From Alphaproteobacteria bacterium (lineage in GTDB: Bacteria > Pseudomonadota > Alphaproteobacteria > CACIAM-22H2), in contig WGNX01000001.1 of assembly GCA_016124335.1 (NCBI GenBank), positions 97,423 through 161,422 of the forward strand: a stretch of 64,000 bases of DNA. Reading direction: 5' to 3'. Numbering within the stretch: position 1 is the first letter of the stretch; every line of letters starts with the position of its first letter. Below the pieces are notes generated by a model. It was not told where the DNA came from and did not search any database. It saw only the letters and a list, made by a program, of their open reading frames with translations. Positions 1-12,535 of this stretch are shown piece by piece. The position numbers and the translations under genes are program-made.

Positions 1-568
1 CCGGCTTCTCGCGCGACGCGAGGACCGTGTCGACATTGCCGCCCATCGGGAAGCCGAGCGCTTCGAGATTCTTCGCGGTCGACGGCTTTTCATCGGCATT
101 GCGGTTGGTGACGTAAAACACCTTCACGCCCTTCGACGCCGCATATTTCGCGAAGTCGACCGCGCCGGGAATGGCCGTCGACGTCCGGCTGTCGACGAAC
201 TGTGTCCATGTCTTCGGGCTAAAGGAGGTGCCCGCCGTCACGTTCCAGGCCTGATAGCCGGAATTGTCCATGACCGTTTCGTCGACATCGACGATGACCG
301 CCGGCGGCTTTTCGGCAAACGTGCCCGTCTGTTCGACCGGTGCGGCCGTCCATGTCTTGTCGGCCAGCGCCTGATCGAGGCGCACGCGCGCAAGCGCGAA
401 GGCACCCATCGTGGCGCCCTTGTATTCGACCGAGCGCTGCATCCACAGCACGGCATTCAGGTTGTCGTCGGCCGGCGGTGCGTCGGCTGCAATGGCCGGC
501 ACGGCGAACATGAGAAGCGCGAACGCGCCAGCGGCGATGCCGCGGCGGCAGGTTGCATTGGCAGGCAC
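1..568 (-). CDS. HAD-superfamily acid phosphatase (class B / e(P4)-like), truncated by the window edge
   Basis: The reading frame is open to base 1, so the C-terminus is missing; about 189 residues are visible. A GTG start at 568 follows a strong GGAGGAGG Shine-Dalgarno. The N-terminus is a signal peptide (basic CRR, hydrophobic stretch, AIAADA cleavage region), so the product is periplasmic. HAD motif I is seen as VDVDETVMDN near residue 92, giving the nucleophile Asp and acid/base Asp of acid phosphatases, and motif II as FYVTNRN. This arrangement fits the HAD acid phosphatase family that includes lipoprotein e(P4) 5'-nucleotidase, although no lipobox is visible. It probably dephosphorylates nucleotides or other phosphomonoesters in the periplasm. 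It lies downstream of greA on the same strand. Confidence 0.85.
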   Translation of the reverse strand, partial: MPANATCRRGIAAGAFALLMFAVPAIAADAPPADDNLNAVLWMQRSVEYKGATMGAFALARVRLDQALADKTWTAAPVEQTGTFAEKPPAVIVDVDETVMDNSGYQAWNVTAGTSFSPKTWTQFVDSRTSTAIPGAVDFAKYAASKGVKVFYVTNRNADEKPSTAKNLEALGFPMGGNVDTVLASREKP

Positions 569-677
569 GGGGGACCTCCTCCGGGAGCGGGAAAACTGCG
601 CCGGATGGTGTCGCACGCGCGCCAACCCGCGCAACGAAAATGTCACAAATCGCGTTACAGCAAGGGCCGCGAGGACG

Positions 678-1151
678 CTATTTGAAGCGGACCTTGATGA
701 TTTCGTATGCCTTGTGGCCGCGCGGGGTCGAAACTTCGACCGTGTCGCCCGCCTGCTTGTTGATGAGCGCGCGGGCAAGCGGCGAGGTAATCGAAATCCG
801 CCCCTTTTCGACATCGGCTTCGTCGGCGCCGACGATCTGGTAGGTGGCCTCTTCGTCGGTGTCCTCGTCGGCCAGCGTGACCTTTGCCCCGAACTTCACC
901 TGCTTGCCGGTGAGCGAGGCAACGTCGATCACTTCGCCGCGGCTGACCTTGTCCTCGAGTTCGGCGATGCGCCCCTCGATGAACGACTGGCGCTCGCGCG
1001 CAGCGTGATATTCGGCATTTTCCGACAGGTCGCCGTGATCGCGTGCTTCGGCGATCGCACGGATAACGGCGGGTCGCTCGACCGTCTTAAGGTTCTTGAG
1101 TTCGGCTTCGAGGCGGTCGAAGCCCTCGCGCGTCATCGGAATCTTGTCCAT
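678..1151 (-). CDS. greA: Transcription elongation factor GreA
   Basis: The product is 157 residues, the usual GreA length. It begins [15 protein letters not shown], the standard GreA N-terminus, so I place the start at the ATG at 1151 although the frame stays open further upstream. The N-terminal coiled coil carries the conserved acidic tip region ([16 protein letters not shown]), which enters the RNA polymerase secondary channel and promotes transcript cleavage in backtracked complexes. The C-terminal FKBP-like domain ends in the typical AYEIIKVRF. It follows carB by 133 bases on the same strand, as in many Alphaproteobacteria. Confidence 0.96.
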   Translation of the reverse strand: MDKIPMTREGFDRLEAELKNLKTVERPAVIRAIAEARDHGDLSENAEYHAARERQSFIEGRIAELEDKVSRGEVIDVASLTGKQVKFGAKVTLADEDTDEEATYQIVGADEADVEKGRISITSPLARALINKQAGDTVEVSTPRGHKAYEIIKVRFK

Positions 1152-1284
1152 CTCAGCCCGTACCCGAACTCCGTTTCTCCCTCGCACGAAACGACGCCAA
1201 ACGCCGTTTCGCAACGCCTTCCAGCCTCGGCGATCCTCATCGGATCGGCCGTCCTGCAGTCCCGCATCGTTCGGGGGTGTGCCG

Positions 1285-4536
<3,252 letters not shown>

Positions 4537-4539
4537 GGT

Positions 4540-5724
4540 TCAGGCCGCCTTCGGGTTTGCCATCAGCGCGGTGAAGCGCTCGAACAGGTAGTGCGCGTCC
4601 TGCGGGCCGGGGCTCGCTTCGGGGTGGTACTGCACCGAAAACGCCGGCCGGTCGGTGCAGCGCAGCCCCTCGTTCGTCTTGTCGAACAGCGAGACGTGCG
4701 TGACGATTGCGGTCTTGGGCAGCGTTTCGGGCATTACGGCGAAGCCGTGATTCTGCGAGGTGATCTCGACCTTGCCGGTCTCGAGATCCTGGACCGGATG
4801 GTTGGCGCCGCGATGGCCGAGATGGAGCTTCCTGGTCTGCGCGCCGAGTGCCAGTGCGAGAAGCTGATGGCCCAGGCAGATGCCGAAGATCGGGATGCGC
4901 CTTTCCAGCAGCTTCTTGATAACCGGCACCGCATAGAGGCCGGTGGCCGCCGGATCGCCGGGGCCGTTCGACAGGAACACGCCGTCCGGCTTGTGGCGCA
5001 GGATGTCTTCGGCCGTGGCCGATGCCGGCACGACCGTCACCTTGCACCCCGCCTGCGCAAGGCAGCGCAGGATGTTGCGCTTGGCGCCGTAGTCAACGGC
5101 GACGACGCTGAACTTCGGCTTGGCAAGCTTTCCGTAGCCCTTGCCGAGCTGCCAGGCGGTTTCGTCCCACGCATAGCTCTGGCGCGTCGTCACGTCCTTG
5201 GCGAGATCCATGCCTTCGAGGCCGGGCCACGCCTTGGCTTCGGCGATCAGCGCCTGCGCATCAAGCTTGCCGTCGGGCGCGTGGACGAGCGTGCCGTTCG
5301 GGGCGCCCGTGTCGCGGATGTGGCGCGTAAGCGCGCGCGTATCGATGCCGCAGATGCCCGGCAGCCCGTGTGCCTTCAACCATGCATCGAGATGACGCGT
5401 GGCGCGGAAGTTCGACGGCTCCGTGATGTCGGCGCGCAGGACGAGCCCGCGTGCTGCGGGATTGACCGTCTCGATGTCTTCCTCGTTCGTGCCGACATTG
5501 CCGACATGCGGGAACGTGAAGGTGATGATCTGCCCGGCGTAGGACGGATCGGTCAGGATTTCCTGGTAGCCGGTGATGGACGTGTTGAAGCAGACCTCGC
5601 CTGTCTTCTTCGCCGCCGCGCCGATGCCTTTGCCCCAGAAGACGGTGCCGTCGGACAACGCCAGTGCGGCCGTGGTTCCGGGCGGCGGGTTCGCGGCGGT
5701 CGTTGCGGCCTTGCGGCTGGTCAT
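4540..5724 (-). CDS. carA: Carbamoyl-phosphate synthase small (glutaminase) subunit
   Basis: The product is 394 residues. The N-terminal CarA domain includes [19 protein letters not shown]. The C-terminal class I glutamine amidotransferase domain has the nucleophile Cys in [15 protein letters not shown] and the His/Glu pair in [11 protein letters not shown]. It hydrolyses glutamine and channels ammonia to CarB. The ATG at 5724 follows a GAAGGA Shine-Dalgarno, and carB starts 3 bases after the stop. About 20 residues precede the conserved domain ([16 protein letters not shown]), a low-complexity extension that may be unstructured. Confidence 0.98.
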   Translation of the reverse strand: MTSRKAATTAANPPPGTTAALALSDGTVFWGKGIGAAAKKTGEVCFNTSITGYQEILTDPSYAGQIITFTFPHVGNVGTNEEDIETVNPAARGLVLRADITEPSNFRATRHLDAWLKAHGLPGICGIDTRALTRHIRDTGAPNGTLVHAPDGKLDAQALIAEAKAWPGLEGMDLAKDVTTRQSYAWDETAWQLGKGYGKLAKPKFSVVAVDYGAKRNILRCLAQAGCKVTVVPASATAEDILRHKPDGVFLSNGPGDPAATGLYAVPVIKKLLERRIPIFGICLGHQLLALALGAQTRKLHLGHRGANHPVQDLETGKVEITSQNHGFAVMPETLPKTAIVTHVSLFDKTNEGLRCTDRPAFSVQYHPEASPGPQDAHYLFERFTALMANPKAA

Positions 5725-5901
5725 TGCGGGAATCCTTCATCCGGTCGAAACGCGCATGCTCCTTGCCGACCGCGCGAAGCCGCGTCAATGCCCCTCAAGA
5801 GCGATTTTAATTCATTGAAATAAAGCGATTTTTTATCCCGCATGGATCGACCTTGCATCCGGCGGCAAGGATTCCATGTCGTTTTTCTGTACCAAATGGA
5901 T

Positions 5902-5924
5902 TAGTCTGTACTATTCGGTATATA
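5902..5924 (+). promoter_or_regulatory. Candidate operator and -10 region of the TetR gene
   Basis: In the 250-base gap between carA and the TetR-family gene, an inverted repeat TAGT-ctgt-ACTA (5902-5913) lies just upstream of TATATA (5919-5924), about 50 bases before the GTG start. The motif CTGTAC also occurs twice, 18 bases apart. TetR proteins often bind such sites over their own promoter. No convincing -35 box is present, so this is inference. Confidence 0.3.
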
Positions 5925-5975
5925 CCCGATTGCCGGTCGATTGCGAAGGACCGCGCCTGAAATACTGGGGGACCC

Positions 5976-6548
5976 GTGCCGCGCCTTGTCGCCGAACGTT
6001 CCGACATCCTGCCGAAGCTGGCCGAAACCTTCCGCACGCGCGGCTACGAAGGGGCGAGCCTTGCGCATATCGGCAAAGCGACAGGCCTCGGCAAAGGCAG
6101 CCTCTATCACTTCTTCCCGGGCGGAAAAGCCGAAATGGCCGAGGCAGTCCTCGCCGAAATGGGCGCGTGGTTCGAAAACAGCGTCTTCGCCCCGCTCCGC
6201 TCGATTCCGGCCGGCGATGCGGCCGAGGCACGCGCGCGGATTTCCGAATCGTGCCGTGCGGTCGAACGCTACTTCGCCTCCGGCCGGCGCGTGTGCCTGT
6301 TCGCCGTTTTCGCACTTTCCGAAACGCGCAGCCTGTTCGAGAAGCAGGTGCGCGACTATTTCCGCAACTGGGTCGAGGCGCTGGCGCGCGCACTTGTCGT
6401 CGCGGGGCGCGGGCCGGCAGCCGCGCGCACCGAGGCTTTCGACGCCGTCGCGACGATCCAGGGCGCGATCGTGCTGGCGCGCGCGGCTTCCGACGAGCGC
6501 GTCTTCGCCGGCGCGCTGGCGCGCATCGAGGCGCGGCTGCTGGGTTAG
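5976..6548 (+). CDS. TetR-family transcriptional regulator, LmrA/YxaF-like
   Basis: The 190-residue protein has an N-terminal TetR helix-turn-helix: TFRTRGYEGASLAHIG, then TGLGKGSLYHFFPGGKAEM. The SLYHFFPGGK form of the recognition region is typical of the LmrA/YxaF branch. The rest is the usual all-helical ligand and dimer domain. A GTG start with GGGG just upstream is preferred, since no ATG fits. It is divergent from carA and convergent with glcF, overlapping the end of glcF by 4 bases. No obvious target gene is coupled to it, so it may act on itself and on distant genes; its ligand is unknown. Confidence 0.88.
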   Translation: MPRLVAERSDILPKLAETFRTRGYEGASLAHIGKATGLGKGSLYHFFPGGKAEMAEAVLAEMGAWFENSVFAPLRSIPAGDAAEARARISESCRAVERYFASGRRVCLFAVFALSETRSLFEKQVRDYFRNWVEALARALVVAGRGPAAARTEAFDAVATIQGAIVLARAASDERVFAGALARIEARLLG

Positions 6549-7843
6549 TTCATCGCTTCGGGCTTCGGCCCGCCGGTGGCCCAGTCGATCAACTCGACCG
6601 TGTGGACGACCGGCATGTCCGCCGCCGCGGCGATCTGCGCCATGCAGCCGATATTCCCGGCCGCCACCACCGCCGCGCCCGTCGCCTTGAGGTTCGCCAC
6701 CTTGCGCGCCTGCAACGCCGCGGCGATTTCAGGCTGCATGAGGTTATAAGTCCCGGCCGATCCGCAGCACAATTGGCCCTCCGCCGGATCACGGACGTCA
6801 AATCCGGCTTTTGCAAGCAGGCTGCGCGGCAACGCGCCCAGCTTCTGCCCGTGCTGGAGCGAGCAGGCGGAATGGTAGGCAACCGCGATCTTGTCGGGCG
6901 CCTTCGCCTCGGGTGCGAGTTCGGCAAGCAGTTCGCTCACGTCCCGCGTGCGCTTCGAGATTTCCGCCGCGGCATCGCGAAGTTCCGCATCCTCGCGGAA
7001 CATGAAGCCGTAATCCTTCACGGTCGTGCCGCAACCCGACGCGTTGACCACGACCGCGTCAGGCCCCTTGCCGTCCCACAGCTTCATCCATGCGCGGATG
7101 TTCGCTGCTGCCGCGATATGGCTGGCGTCGGTCTTGCCCATATGGTGCACGAGCGCCCCGCAGCAGCCGGCACCCTCCGCGACCGCAACCTCGCAACCCA
7201 GCCGCGACAGCAGGCGCACGGTCGCCTCGTTGAGCTGCGGGGCAAGCACCTGCTGCGCGCAGCCGCTGAGCAGAGCGACGCGCATGCGCACCGGCCCCCG
7301 TGCTGCAAAGACCTGCGGCAGGTCGACCGGCGACGGCGACGGGATCGCCTTTGGCGCCATGCGCAGCATCGCCCGCAGCCGTGCAAGCGGGCCCCGCTTC
7401 GGCAGCAGGCAGGCGAGCGGCCGCGCGAACATCGCGCCGATCAGTGCGAAACGGAACCGCGCCGGGCTCGGCAGCACGAATGCGAGGACCGCGCGCAGCA
7501 GCCGGTCATGCCACGGCCGTGCGAACGTTTCCTCGATGTGCGCACGCGCATGATCGACCAGATGCATGTAGTTCACGCCCGACGGGCACGTCGTCATGCA
7601 CGAAAGACACGACAGGCACCGGTCGACATGGCGCACCGTGCGCGCGTCGGCCGGCCGGCCCTTCTCGAACATGTCCTTGATCAGATAGATGCGCCCGCGC
7701 GGGCTGTCGAGTTCGTCGCCCAGCAGCACATAGGTCGGACAGGTCGCCGTGCAGAAGCCGCAATGCACGCATTTGCGAAGGATCGATTCCGATTCGCGAA
7801 CGTCGGCATCGGCAAGCTGGGCAAGCGTGAAGGAGGTCTGCAT
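6545..7843 (-). CDS. glcF: Glycolate oxidase iron-sulfur subunit
   Basis: The 432-residue product starts MQTSFTLAQLAD at an ATG directly after the glcE stop. Two 4Fe-4S ferredoxin motifs are visible: C25, C28, C31, C35P and C76, C79, C82, C86P. Two CCG domains follow, with GAGCCGALVHHMG and LCCGSAGTYN, as in GlcF and LldE. It accepts electrons from the GlcD/GlcE flavoproteins and passes them to the membrane chain during glycolate oxidation to glyoxylate. It is last in glcD-glcE-glcF. Its stop overlaps the convergent TetR gene stop by 4 bases (TTAG). Confidence 0.95.
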   Translation of the reverse strand: MQTSFTLAQLADADVRESESILRKCVHCGFCTATCPTYVLLGDELDSPRGRIYLIKDMFEKGRPADARTVRHVDRCLSCLSCMTTCPSGVNYMHLVDHARAHIEETFARPWHDRLLRAVLAFVLPSPARFRFALIGAMFARPLACLLPKRGPLARLRAMLRMAPKAIPSPSPVDLPQVFAARGPVRMRVALLSGCAQQVLAPQLNEATVRLLSRLGCEVAVAEGAGCCGALVHHMGKTDASHIAAAANIRAWMKLWDGKGPDAVVVNASGCGTTVKDYGFMFREDAELRDAAAEISKRTRDVSELLAELAPEAKAPDKIAVAYHSACSLQHGQKLGALPRSLLAKAGFDVRDPAEGQLCCGSAGTYNLMQPEIAAALQARKVANLKATGAAVVAAGNIGCMAQIAAAADMPVVHTVELIDWATGGPKPEAMN

Positions 7844-7850
7844 GAGCGGC

Positions 7851-9053
7851 TCAGATTCCTTCGAACATTCGTCCGGGATTGAGGATGCCGCGCGGATCGA
7901 ACTGCGCCTTGACGCCGCGGTTGAGCGCGGCGACCCCGGGTGCGGGTGGCTCGAATACGGGCACGCGCGCGCGAAGACCGGCGGACGCACGCATAAGCGT
8001 CGCATGACCTTCGCCAAACGAGGCCCGGATCGGACCTGCCGAGGCATCGCCGGCTTCGGGCGTGGCGAGCCAGACAAGCCCGCCGCCCCAATCGAGGAAC
8101 CAGTCCGCACCCGGAACCGCCGCGGCGACGGCGGGCCCGTGTGTCGGCGCCACCGAAACGCGCCACAGGGCCGCGCTCGTATCGGGCAGCAGCGGGGCCA
8201 CGTCGCGGATCTCGCGCCACAGCTTGACCGAGCGCATCGAATGCAGTTCCTCGACCGCGCCGAACGTACCGAGGCTGGTGCGGAGCGCTTCGCATCGGGC
8301 GGCGACCGAAACGGCCGTCCCCTCGACGCGGATCGCGGTCACGCTCGCACCGGCGCCGGAGACATGATCGACCGCCGATCGCCTTGCGACGGCTTCCGGC
8401 AGATAGGCCGCGCCGGATACTTCCCACGGGCTGTTGAGCGCATCTGCCATTGCCGCGACGGCCTTGGCGGGCTCAAGTCCGAAGACCAGCACGCTGCGCG
8501 TCTTCGCGGCGGCAGGCATCACCTTGACCGTCACACGGTCGACGATGGCAAGCGTGCCCATCGAACCGGCGACCAGCTTGGGCAGGTCATAACCCGTCAC
8601 GTTCTTGACCACGCGGCCGCCGGCCTTGAATTCCTCGCCGCGACCCGACACGCCCGAGAAACCGAGGAAATGGTCGCGCGCGGCACCCATCTTGATGCGG
8701 CGCGGGCCGGCGAGATTGGCGCCAAGCGCGCCGCCGATCGTCCCGCCTTCAGGCGCGAGGCCGTAGAGCGCGCCGAAGTCCGGCGGCTCGAACGCAAGGA
8801 TCTGCGCGCGCTGTTCGAGCAGCAGCAGAATCTCGCGCATCGGCGTGGCCGCCCCGCAGGTCAAAACCAGTTCCTCGGGCTCGTATTCGATGTCGCCGCG
8901 AAGTGCGGAGACGTCGAGCTTGCGCCCCGGTCGCTCGGGGCGGCCCAGCGCCGCCTTGGAGCCGCCGGCCACGATGTCGAGCGCCTCGCCCTCGGCCGCA
9001 GCCCAGGCGACGGCATCGCACAAATCCTTCGCGTCGCGCGGTTTCAGGTCCAT
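7851..9053 (-). CDS. glcE: Glycolate oxidase FAD-binding subunit
   Basis: The 400-residue protein starts MDLKPRDAKDLCDAV. It has a PCMH-type FAD-binding domain (GGTIGGALGANLAGPRR, then VKNVTGYDLPKLVAGSMG), a pattern typical of GlcE. It lacks the long C-terminal FAD-oxidase domain of GlcD and ends in the family pattern FDPRGILNPGRMF. It lies 6 bases after glcD and 7 bases before glcF, so the three are co-transcribed and form one membrane-associated glycolate dehydrogenase. Confidence 0.94.
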   Translation of the reverse strand: MDLKPRDAKDLCDAVAWAAAEGEALDIVAGGSKAALGRPERPGRKLDVSALRGDIEYEPEELVLTCGAATPMREILLLLEQRAQILAFEPPDFGALYGLAPEGGTIGGALGANLAGPRRIKMGAARDHFLGFSGVSGRGEEFKAGGRVVKNVTGYDLPKLVAGSMGTLAIVDRVTVKVMPAAAKTRSVLVFGLEPAKAVAAMADALNSPWEVSGAAYLPEAVARRSAVDHVSGAGASVTAIRVEGTAVSVAARCEALRTSLGTFGAVEELHSMRSVKLWREIRDVAPLLPDTSAALWRVSVAPTHGPAVAAAVPGADWFLDWGGGLVWLATPEAGDASAGPIRASFGEGHATLMRASAGLRARVPVFEPPAPGVAALNRGVKAQFDPRGILNPGRMFEGI

Positions 9054-9059
9054 CGTGCG

Positions 9060-10550
9060 TCAGAACCGCGGCAGGTCGGGAAACGGCACCTGCCCCTTGT
9101 GCACGCGCATCTTGCCCATCTCGGCGCAGCGATGGAGCTGCGGGAAGACCTTGCCGGGATTGAGCAGCGCATCGGGATCGAAGGCGCATTTGAGGCGCAT
9201 CTGCGTGGCGAGATCGTCTTCGTCGAACATCGCGGGCATCAGGTCGCGCTTTTCGATCCCCACGCCATGCTCGCCCGTGAGCACGCCGCCGACGTCCACG
9301 CACAGGCGCAGGATGTCGGCGCCGCACTTCTCGGCGGCGATCAGCTCGCCTTCCTTGTTCGCGTCGAACAGGATCAGCGGGTGAAGATTGCCGTCGCCGG
9401 CATGGAACACGTTGGCCACGCCCACGCCGTGCCGCTTGGCGATGTCGGATATGCCGCGCAGCACTTCGGCGAGCTTCTTTCGCGGGATCGTGCCGTCCAT
9501 GCACATATAATCGGGGCTGATGCGGCCGACCGCGGGAAACGCCGCCTTGCGGCCCGCCCAGAAGCGCATCCGCTCGTCGTCGCCTTCGGAAATGCGACTT
9601 GAAACCGCGTTGTTCTCGCGCGCGATCCGGTCGACCGACGCGATCAGTTCGTCGACTTCCGCGCGCGGTCCGTCCAGTTCGACGATCAGCAGGCTTTCGA
9701 CGTCGAGCGGATATCCTGCATGCACGAACGCTTCGGCCGCGTGGATGGCCGGCTTGTCCATCATCTCGATGCCGCCGGGAATGATGCCCTCGGCGATGAT
9801 CTGGGCAACGCAGTTGCCGCCATCCTCGAGCGTCGGGAACCCGACAAGAACCGCACGCGCCGTTTCCGGCTTGCGCAGCAATCGCACGGTCACCTCGGTA
9901 ACGACGCCGAGCAGCCCTTCGGAACCCACGACGACGCCGAGCAGGTCGTAGCCGCCGGCATCGAGATGCTTGCCGCCCAGCCTTACGATCTCGCCAGCCA
10001 TCGTCACCATCTCGACGCCAAGCACGTTGTTGGTCGTTAGGCCGTATTTGAGACAATGGACGCCCCCGGAATTCTCCGCGACGTTGCCGCCGATCGTGCA
10101 GGCGATCTGCGAGGACGGATCGGGCGCGTAATAGAAGCCGGCATGCTGGACCGCCTGCGTGATGCCGAGATTCGTCACGCCGGGCTGCACGCGTGCGCAG
10201 CGGTTCGCGTAGTCGATATCGAGCACCTTGTTGAACTTCGCCATGCCGAGCAGCACGCCATCCTCAAGCGGCAGCGCGCCGCCGGAAAGCCCCGTGCCGG
10301 CACCGCGCGGCACGACGCGGATGTTGCCTTGCTTGCAGTATTTGAGAACGCGCGCGACCTGATCGACCGTCGAGGGAAGCACGACAACCATCGGAATCGC
10401 CCGATAGATCGAAAGACCGTCGCTTTCGAACGCGCGACGTTCCTCGAGCGCGTCGATCACGCCCTCGCCCGGCACGATCGCGCGCAGGTCGGCGACGATC
10501 CCCTCTCGGCGCGAAAGCACGGCCTGATCGAGGGCCGGCATTGTCAGCAT
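9060..10550 (-). CDS. glcD: Glycolate oxidase catalytic subunit
   Basis: The product is 496 residues, close to the E. coli GlcD length. The ATG at 10550 is chosen because GGGGAG precedes it; a second ATG three codons on (10541) has no such site. It has an FAD-PCMH domain (RVVPRGAGTGLSGGALP, then GGNVAENSGGVHCLKYG) and an FAD-oxidase C-terminal domain (NVFHAGDGNLHP, GEHGVG, FDPDALLNPGKVFP). It oxidises glycolate (possibly D-lactate) to glyoxylate and hands electrons to GlcE/GlcF. It heads the operon. Confidence 0.95.
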   Translation of the reverse strand: MLTMPALDQAVLSRREGIVADLRAIVPGEGVIDALEERRAFESDGLSIYRAIPMVVVLPSTVDQVARVLKYCKQGNIRVVPRGAGTGLSGGALPLEDGVLLGMAKFNKVLDIDYANRCARVQPGVTNLGITQAVQHAGFYYAPDPSSQIACTIGGNVAENSGGVHCLKYGLTTNNVLGVEMVTMAGEIVRLGGKHLDAGGYDLLGVVVGSEGLLGVVTEVTVRLLRKPETARAVLVGFPTLEDGGNCVAQIIAEGIIPGGIEMMDKPAIHAAEAFVHAGYPLDVESLLIVELDGPRAEVDELIASVDRIARENNAVSSRISEGDDERMRFWAGRKAAFPAVGRISPDYMCMDGTIPRKKLAEVLRGISDIAKRHGVGVANVFHAGDGNLHPLILFDANKEGELIAAEKCGADILRLCVDVGGVLTGEHGVGIEKRDLMPAMFDEDDLATQMRLKCAFDPDALLNPGKVFPQLHRCAEMGKMRVHKGQVPFPDLPRF

Positions 10551-10581
10551 GGCGTTTCGCTCCCCACGAATTGCACCACCA

Positions 10582-10610
10582 AATTTAGGGTGCGCCCGTC
10601 CGGCGCCCAA
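10582..10610 (-). promoter_or_regulatory. Candidate sigma-70-type promoter of glcDEF
   Basis: On the minus strand TTGGGC (10610-10605) and TAAATT (10587-10582) are separated by exactly 17 bases and lie about 30 bases before the glcD start. The site sits just past the rpmJ terminator, so glcDEF would need its own promoter here. Confidence 0.4.
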
Positions 10611-10647
10611 AGAAAAAACCGCGCCGGTCGCCCGGCGCGGTTTTTTT
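10611..10647. terminator. Bidirectional intrinsic terminator
   Basis: A perfect 9-bp stem (CCGCGCCGG / CCGGCGCGG, 10619-10640) with a 4-base loop is flanked by an A-run on the left (10613-10618) and a T-run on the right (10641-10647). It can therefore end transcription from either side. Its clear job is to end rpmJ transcripts, 30 bases past the rpmJ stop. Confidence 0.85.
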
Positions 10648-10676
10648 GGAAGAACGGCGGCGAAAGCCGGGCCGCT

Positions 10677-10802
10677 TCAGCCCTGGCGGGCCTTGAAGCG
10701 CGGGTTCTTCTTGTTGATGACGTAGACGCGGCCCTTGCGGCGCACGATCTTGCAGTTCTTGTCGCGCTTCTTGGCCGACTTGAGCGAGTTAACGACCTTC
10801 AT
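10677..10802 (-). CDS. rpmJ: 50S ribosomal protein L36, zinc-less (C-minus) form
   Basis: The product is 41 residues, [19 protein letters not shown] to [12 protein letters not shown]. It is the slightly longer L36 variant typical of Alphaproteobacteria. Only one cysteine remains of the zinc-binding CCCH set of the short form, so it should not bind zinc. The ATG at 10802 is preferred over longer forms because the L36 family starts MKV. It is a single-gene unit with its own promoter and terminator. Confidence 0.96.
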   Translation of the reverse strand: MKVVNSLKSAKKRDKNCKIVRRKGRVYVINKKNPRFKARQG

Positions 10803-10868
10803 GATCCGACGTCCCGGTGGCTCGAATGACAGAGCGGCAAGGGGCACGCCCCGGCCGAAAGAGGCGCG

Positions 10869-10897
10869 ACCATACGGACGCCCCGCCCCCCTGTCAA
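10869..10897 (-). promoter_or_regulatory. Promoter of rpmJ
   Basis: On the minus strand a perfect -35 box TTGACA (10897-10892) and a -10 box TATGGT (10874-10869) are separated by 17 bases, about 65 bases before the rpmJ start codon. This is the best sigma-70-like promoter in the window and fits a ribosomal protein gene. Confidence 0.7.
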
Positions 10898-11230
10898 CCC
10901 GTCCGAAACACGTCATTTGGCCAATCCGTTAGCTGGAATTCGTGCCCCCGCGCGACCTCCGCATACCCGCCCGGCGGACCCGTCGCTGTTCACGTGGATT
11001 CAGTCGGGGCCGCTCGCGGATGCTACGAAGTGGATGAATTTATTACTCATATTTTAACCTTAAATATGCGCGCCTCCGGGACACGGTCGTTGATTTCAAA
11101 GCAATATTTGTGAAGTCCGTTGATCTAGCGCACAGCATACAATTGGTGTCGCCGCTAAAGTTGCGTCCAAGATTGAACCGCGAAATGCACCGGCGTGCAT
11201 GGCGCTTTGGTCAGACGGAGCCTCCCCCAA
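10898..11230. other. Intergenic region between rpmJ and the HD-GYP gene
   Basis: With the rpmJ leader this is a 428-base gap, long for this genome. It contains an AT-rich stretch with a near-perfect palindrome ATATTTTAACCTTAAATAT (11049-11067) and a TACAAT hexamer near 11140 that could be a -10 box for the downstream genes. I see no coding region, tRNA or terminator in it. Confidence 0.5.
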
Positions 11231-12502
11231 GTGGAATTGCGCGCTTACCCCGCCCGGTTCGTACCGCCCCCGCAGCCGGGCCTGACGATCCCGAAGGTCG
11301 ATCTCGTTCTGGCGCTGGGGCGAGCGATTGAACTGTTGGACGCGGATCTGAGTGCGCAGCAAAAGCGCGTCGCGCTGATTGCCGCGAATATCGTAGGCGC
11401 CATGGGGCTTGGCCGCGCCGAAATCGCCCGGACGATCATGGCGGCGCTGCTGCACGGCGTCGGGGCGCTCGCGCCGGCCCCGCACGGGAATTCCACCGCC
11501 GTCAGCGCGCGGTTCCTCGAAATATCGCCGCTGACCCGGGATCTCGCCCCCATCGTAGCCGCTTCGCGCGATTTTCAACCCGCGATCGGAATGCGGCTCG
11601 GCCTCACGCTCAACGACGCCCTGCTCGCGCAGGCGCTGCATCTTGCCCACCATGTCGACGAGGCGATTGATCCCGCCAGATTCGTGCTCGCGCAGGCGGC
11701 CGAACGCCGGAATGGCGCGCTTGAATTTACCCGAACGGGCTTGGACGCGCGCCTCGTCGACGCCTTTGCCCGCACGAGTCACGCCGATTCGTTCTGGCTC
11801 GATGCGACGAATTTCGACATCGACACGCGAATTCGGGCTCGCCTCTCCCATATGGCCAACGCCCAGGCCGACTTGGATGCAGTACAGGATTTCGCACGTC
11901 TCTATTCGGTGCTCGTCGATGCGCGATCGCCCTATACGGCGACCCATTCGTGGGGCGTCGCGGCGGTCGCGAATTTCATCGCCTCGTGCAGCCGCTTCGA
12001 CGGCGAAACGGTGCAACAGATCGAAATCGCCGCGCAACTGCACGACATCGGCAAGCTCGTCGTCCCAAGCCAGATCATCGAAAAGCCGGCGAACCTGACG
12101 GTCGAGGAATTCGGCACCGTGCGCAGTCATGCCTATTTCACGGGCACCTTGCTGTCGAGCGTACCGGGCCTTGAACGAATCGCGGAGTGGGCCAAGGGCC
12201 ACCACGAAAAGCTCGACGGCACCGGCTATCCGATGGGGCTGGCGGGTGCCCGCATTTCGCCGGAGACGCGCGTAATCGCGGTTGCCGACCAATTCGTCGC
12301 ACTGACCGAGGACCGGCCCTACCGCGCGGGACTATCGGGACAACGCGCGCTGGAAATGCTCGGCGAGGCCGCCGAACGCGGCGCGATCGACCGGCAGATC
12401 GTGGCGATCGTCCACGAAAAATTCGCAACCGTCGACGCGATTCGCCGTCATGCGCAGAACGTCGAGCGCGACGAGATCAAGACGATCCTGCGGGCGCACT
12501 GA
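11231..12502 (+). CDS. HD-GYP domain protein, probable c-di-GMP phosphodiesterase
   Basis: The product is 423 residues from the GTG at 11231, which has GGAG 10 bases upstream; an ATG at 11195 would add 12 residues but lacks a ribosome site. The C-terminal half is an HD-GYP domain: HDIGK (H271, D272), HHEKLDGTGYP (from H324) and DQFVALTEDRPYR. All the metal and GYP signature residues are present, so it should hydrolyse c-di-GMP. The N-terminal 230 residues show no known sensor domain; they may be a degenerate HD-like region. It lies 33 bases before the PAS gene and is probably in an operon with the PAS and chemoreceptor genes. Confidence 0.9.
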   Translation: MELRAYPARFVPPPQPGLTIPKVDLVLALGRAIELLDADLSAQQKRVALIAANIVGAMGLGRAEIARTIMAALLHGVGALAPAPHGNSTAVSARFLEISPLTRDLAPIVAASRDFQPAIGMRLGLTLNDALLAQALHLAHHVDEAIDPARFVLAQAAERRNGALEFTRTGLDARLVDAFARTSHADSFWLDATNFDIDTRIRARLSHMANAQADLDAVQDFARLYSVLVDARSPYTATHSWGVAAVANFIASCSRFDGETVQQIEIAAQLHDIGKLVVPSQIIEKPANLTVEEFGTVRSHAYFTGTLLSSVPGLERIAEWAKGHHEKLDGTGYPMGLAGARISPETRVIAVADQFVALTEDRPYRAGLSGQRALEMLGEAAERGAIDRQIVAIVHEKFATVDAIRRHAQNVERDEIKTILRAH

Positions 12503-12535
12503 GTTGACTCACGAGAAATTCCGGGAGAAGGCGAA

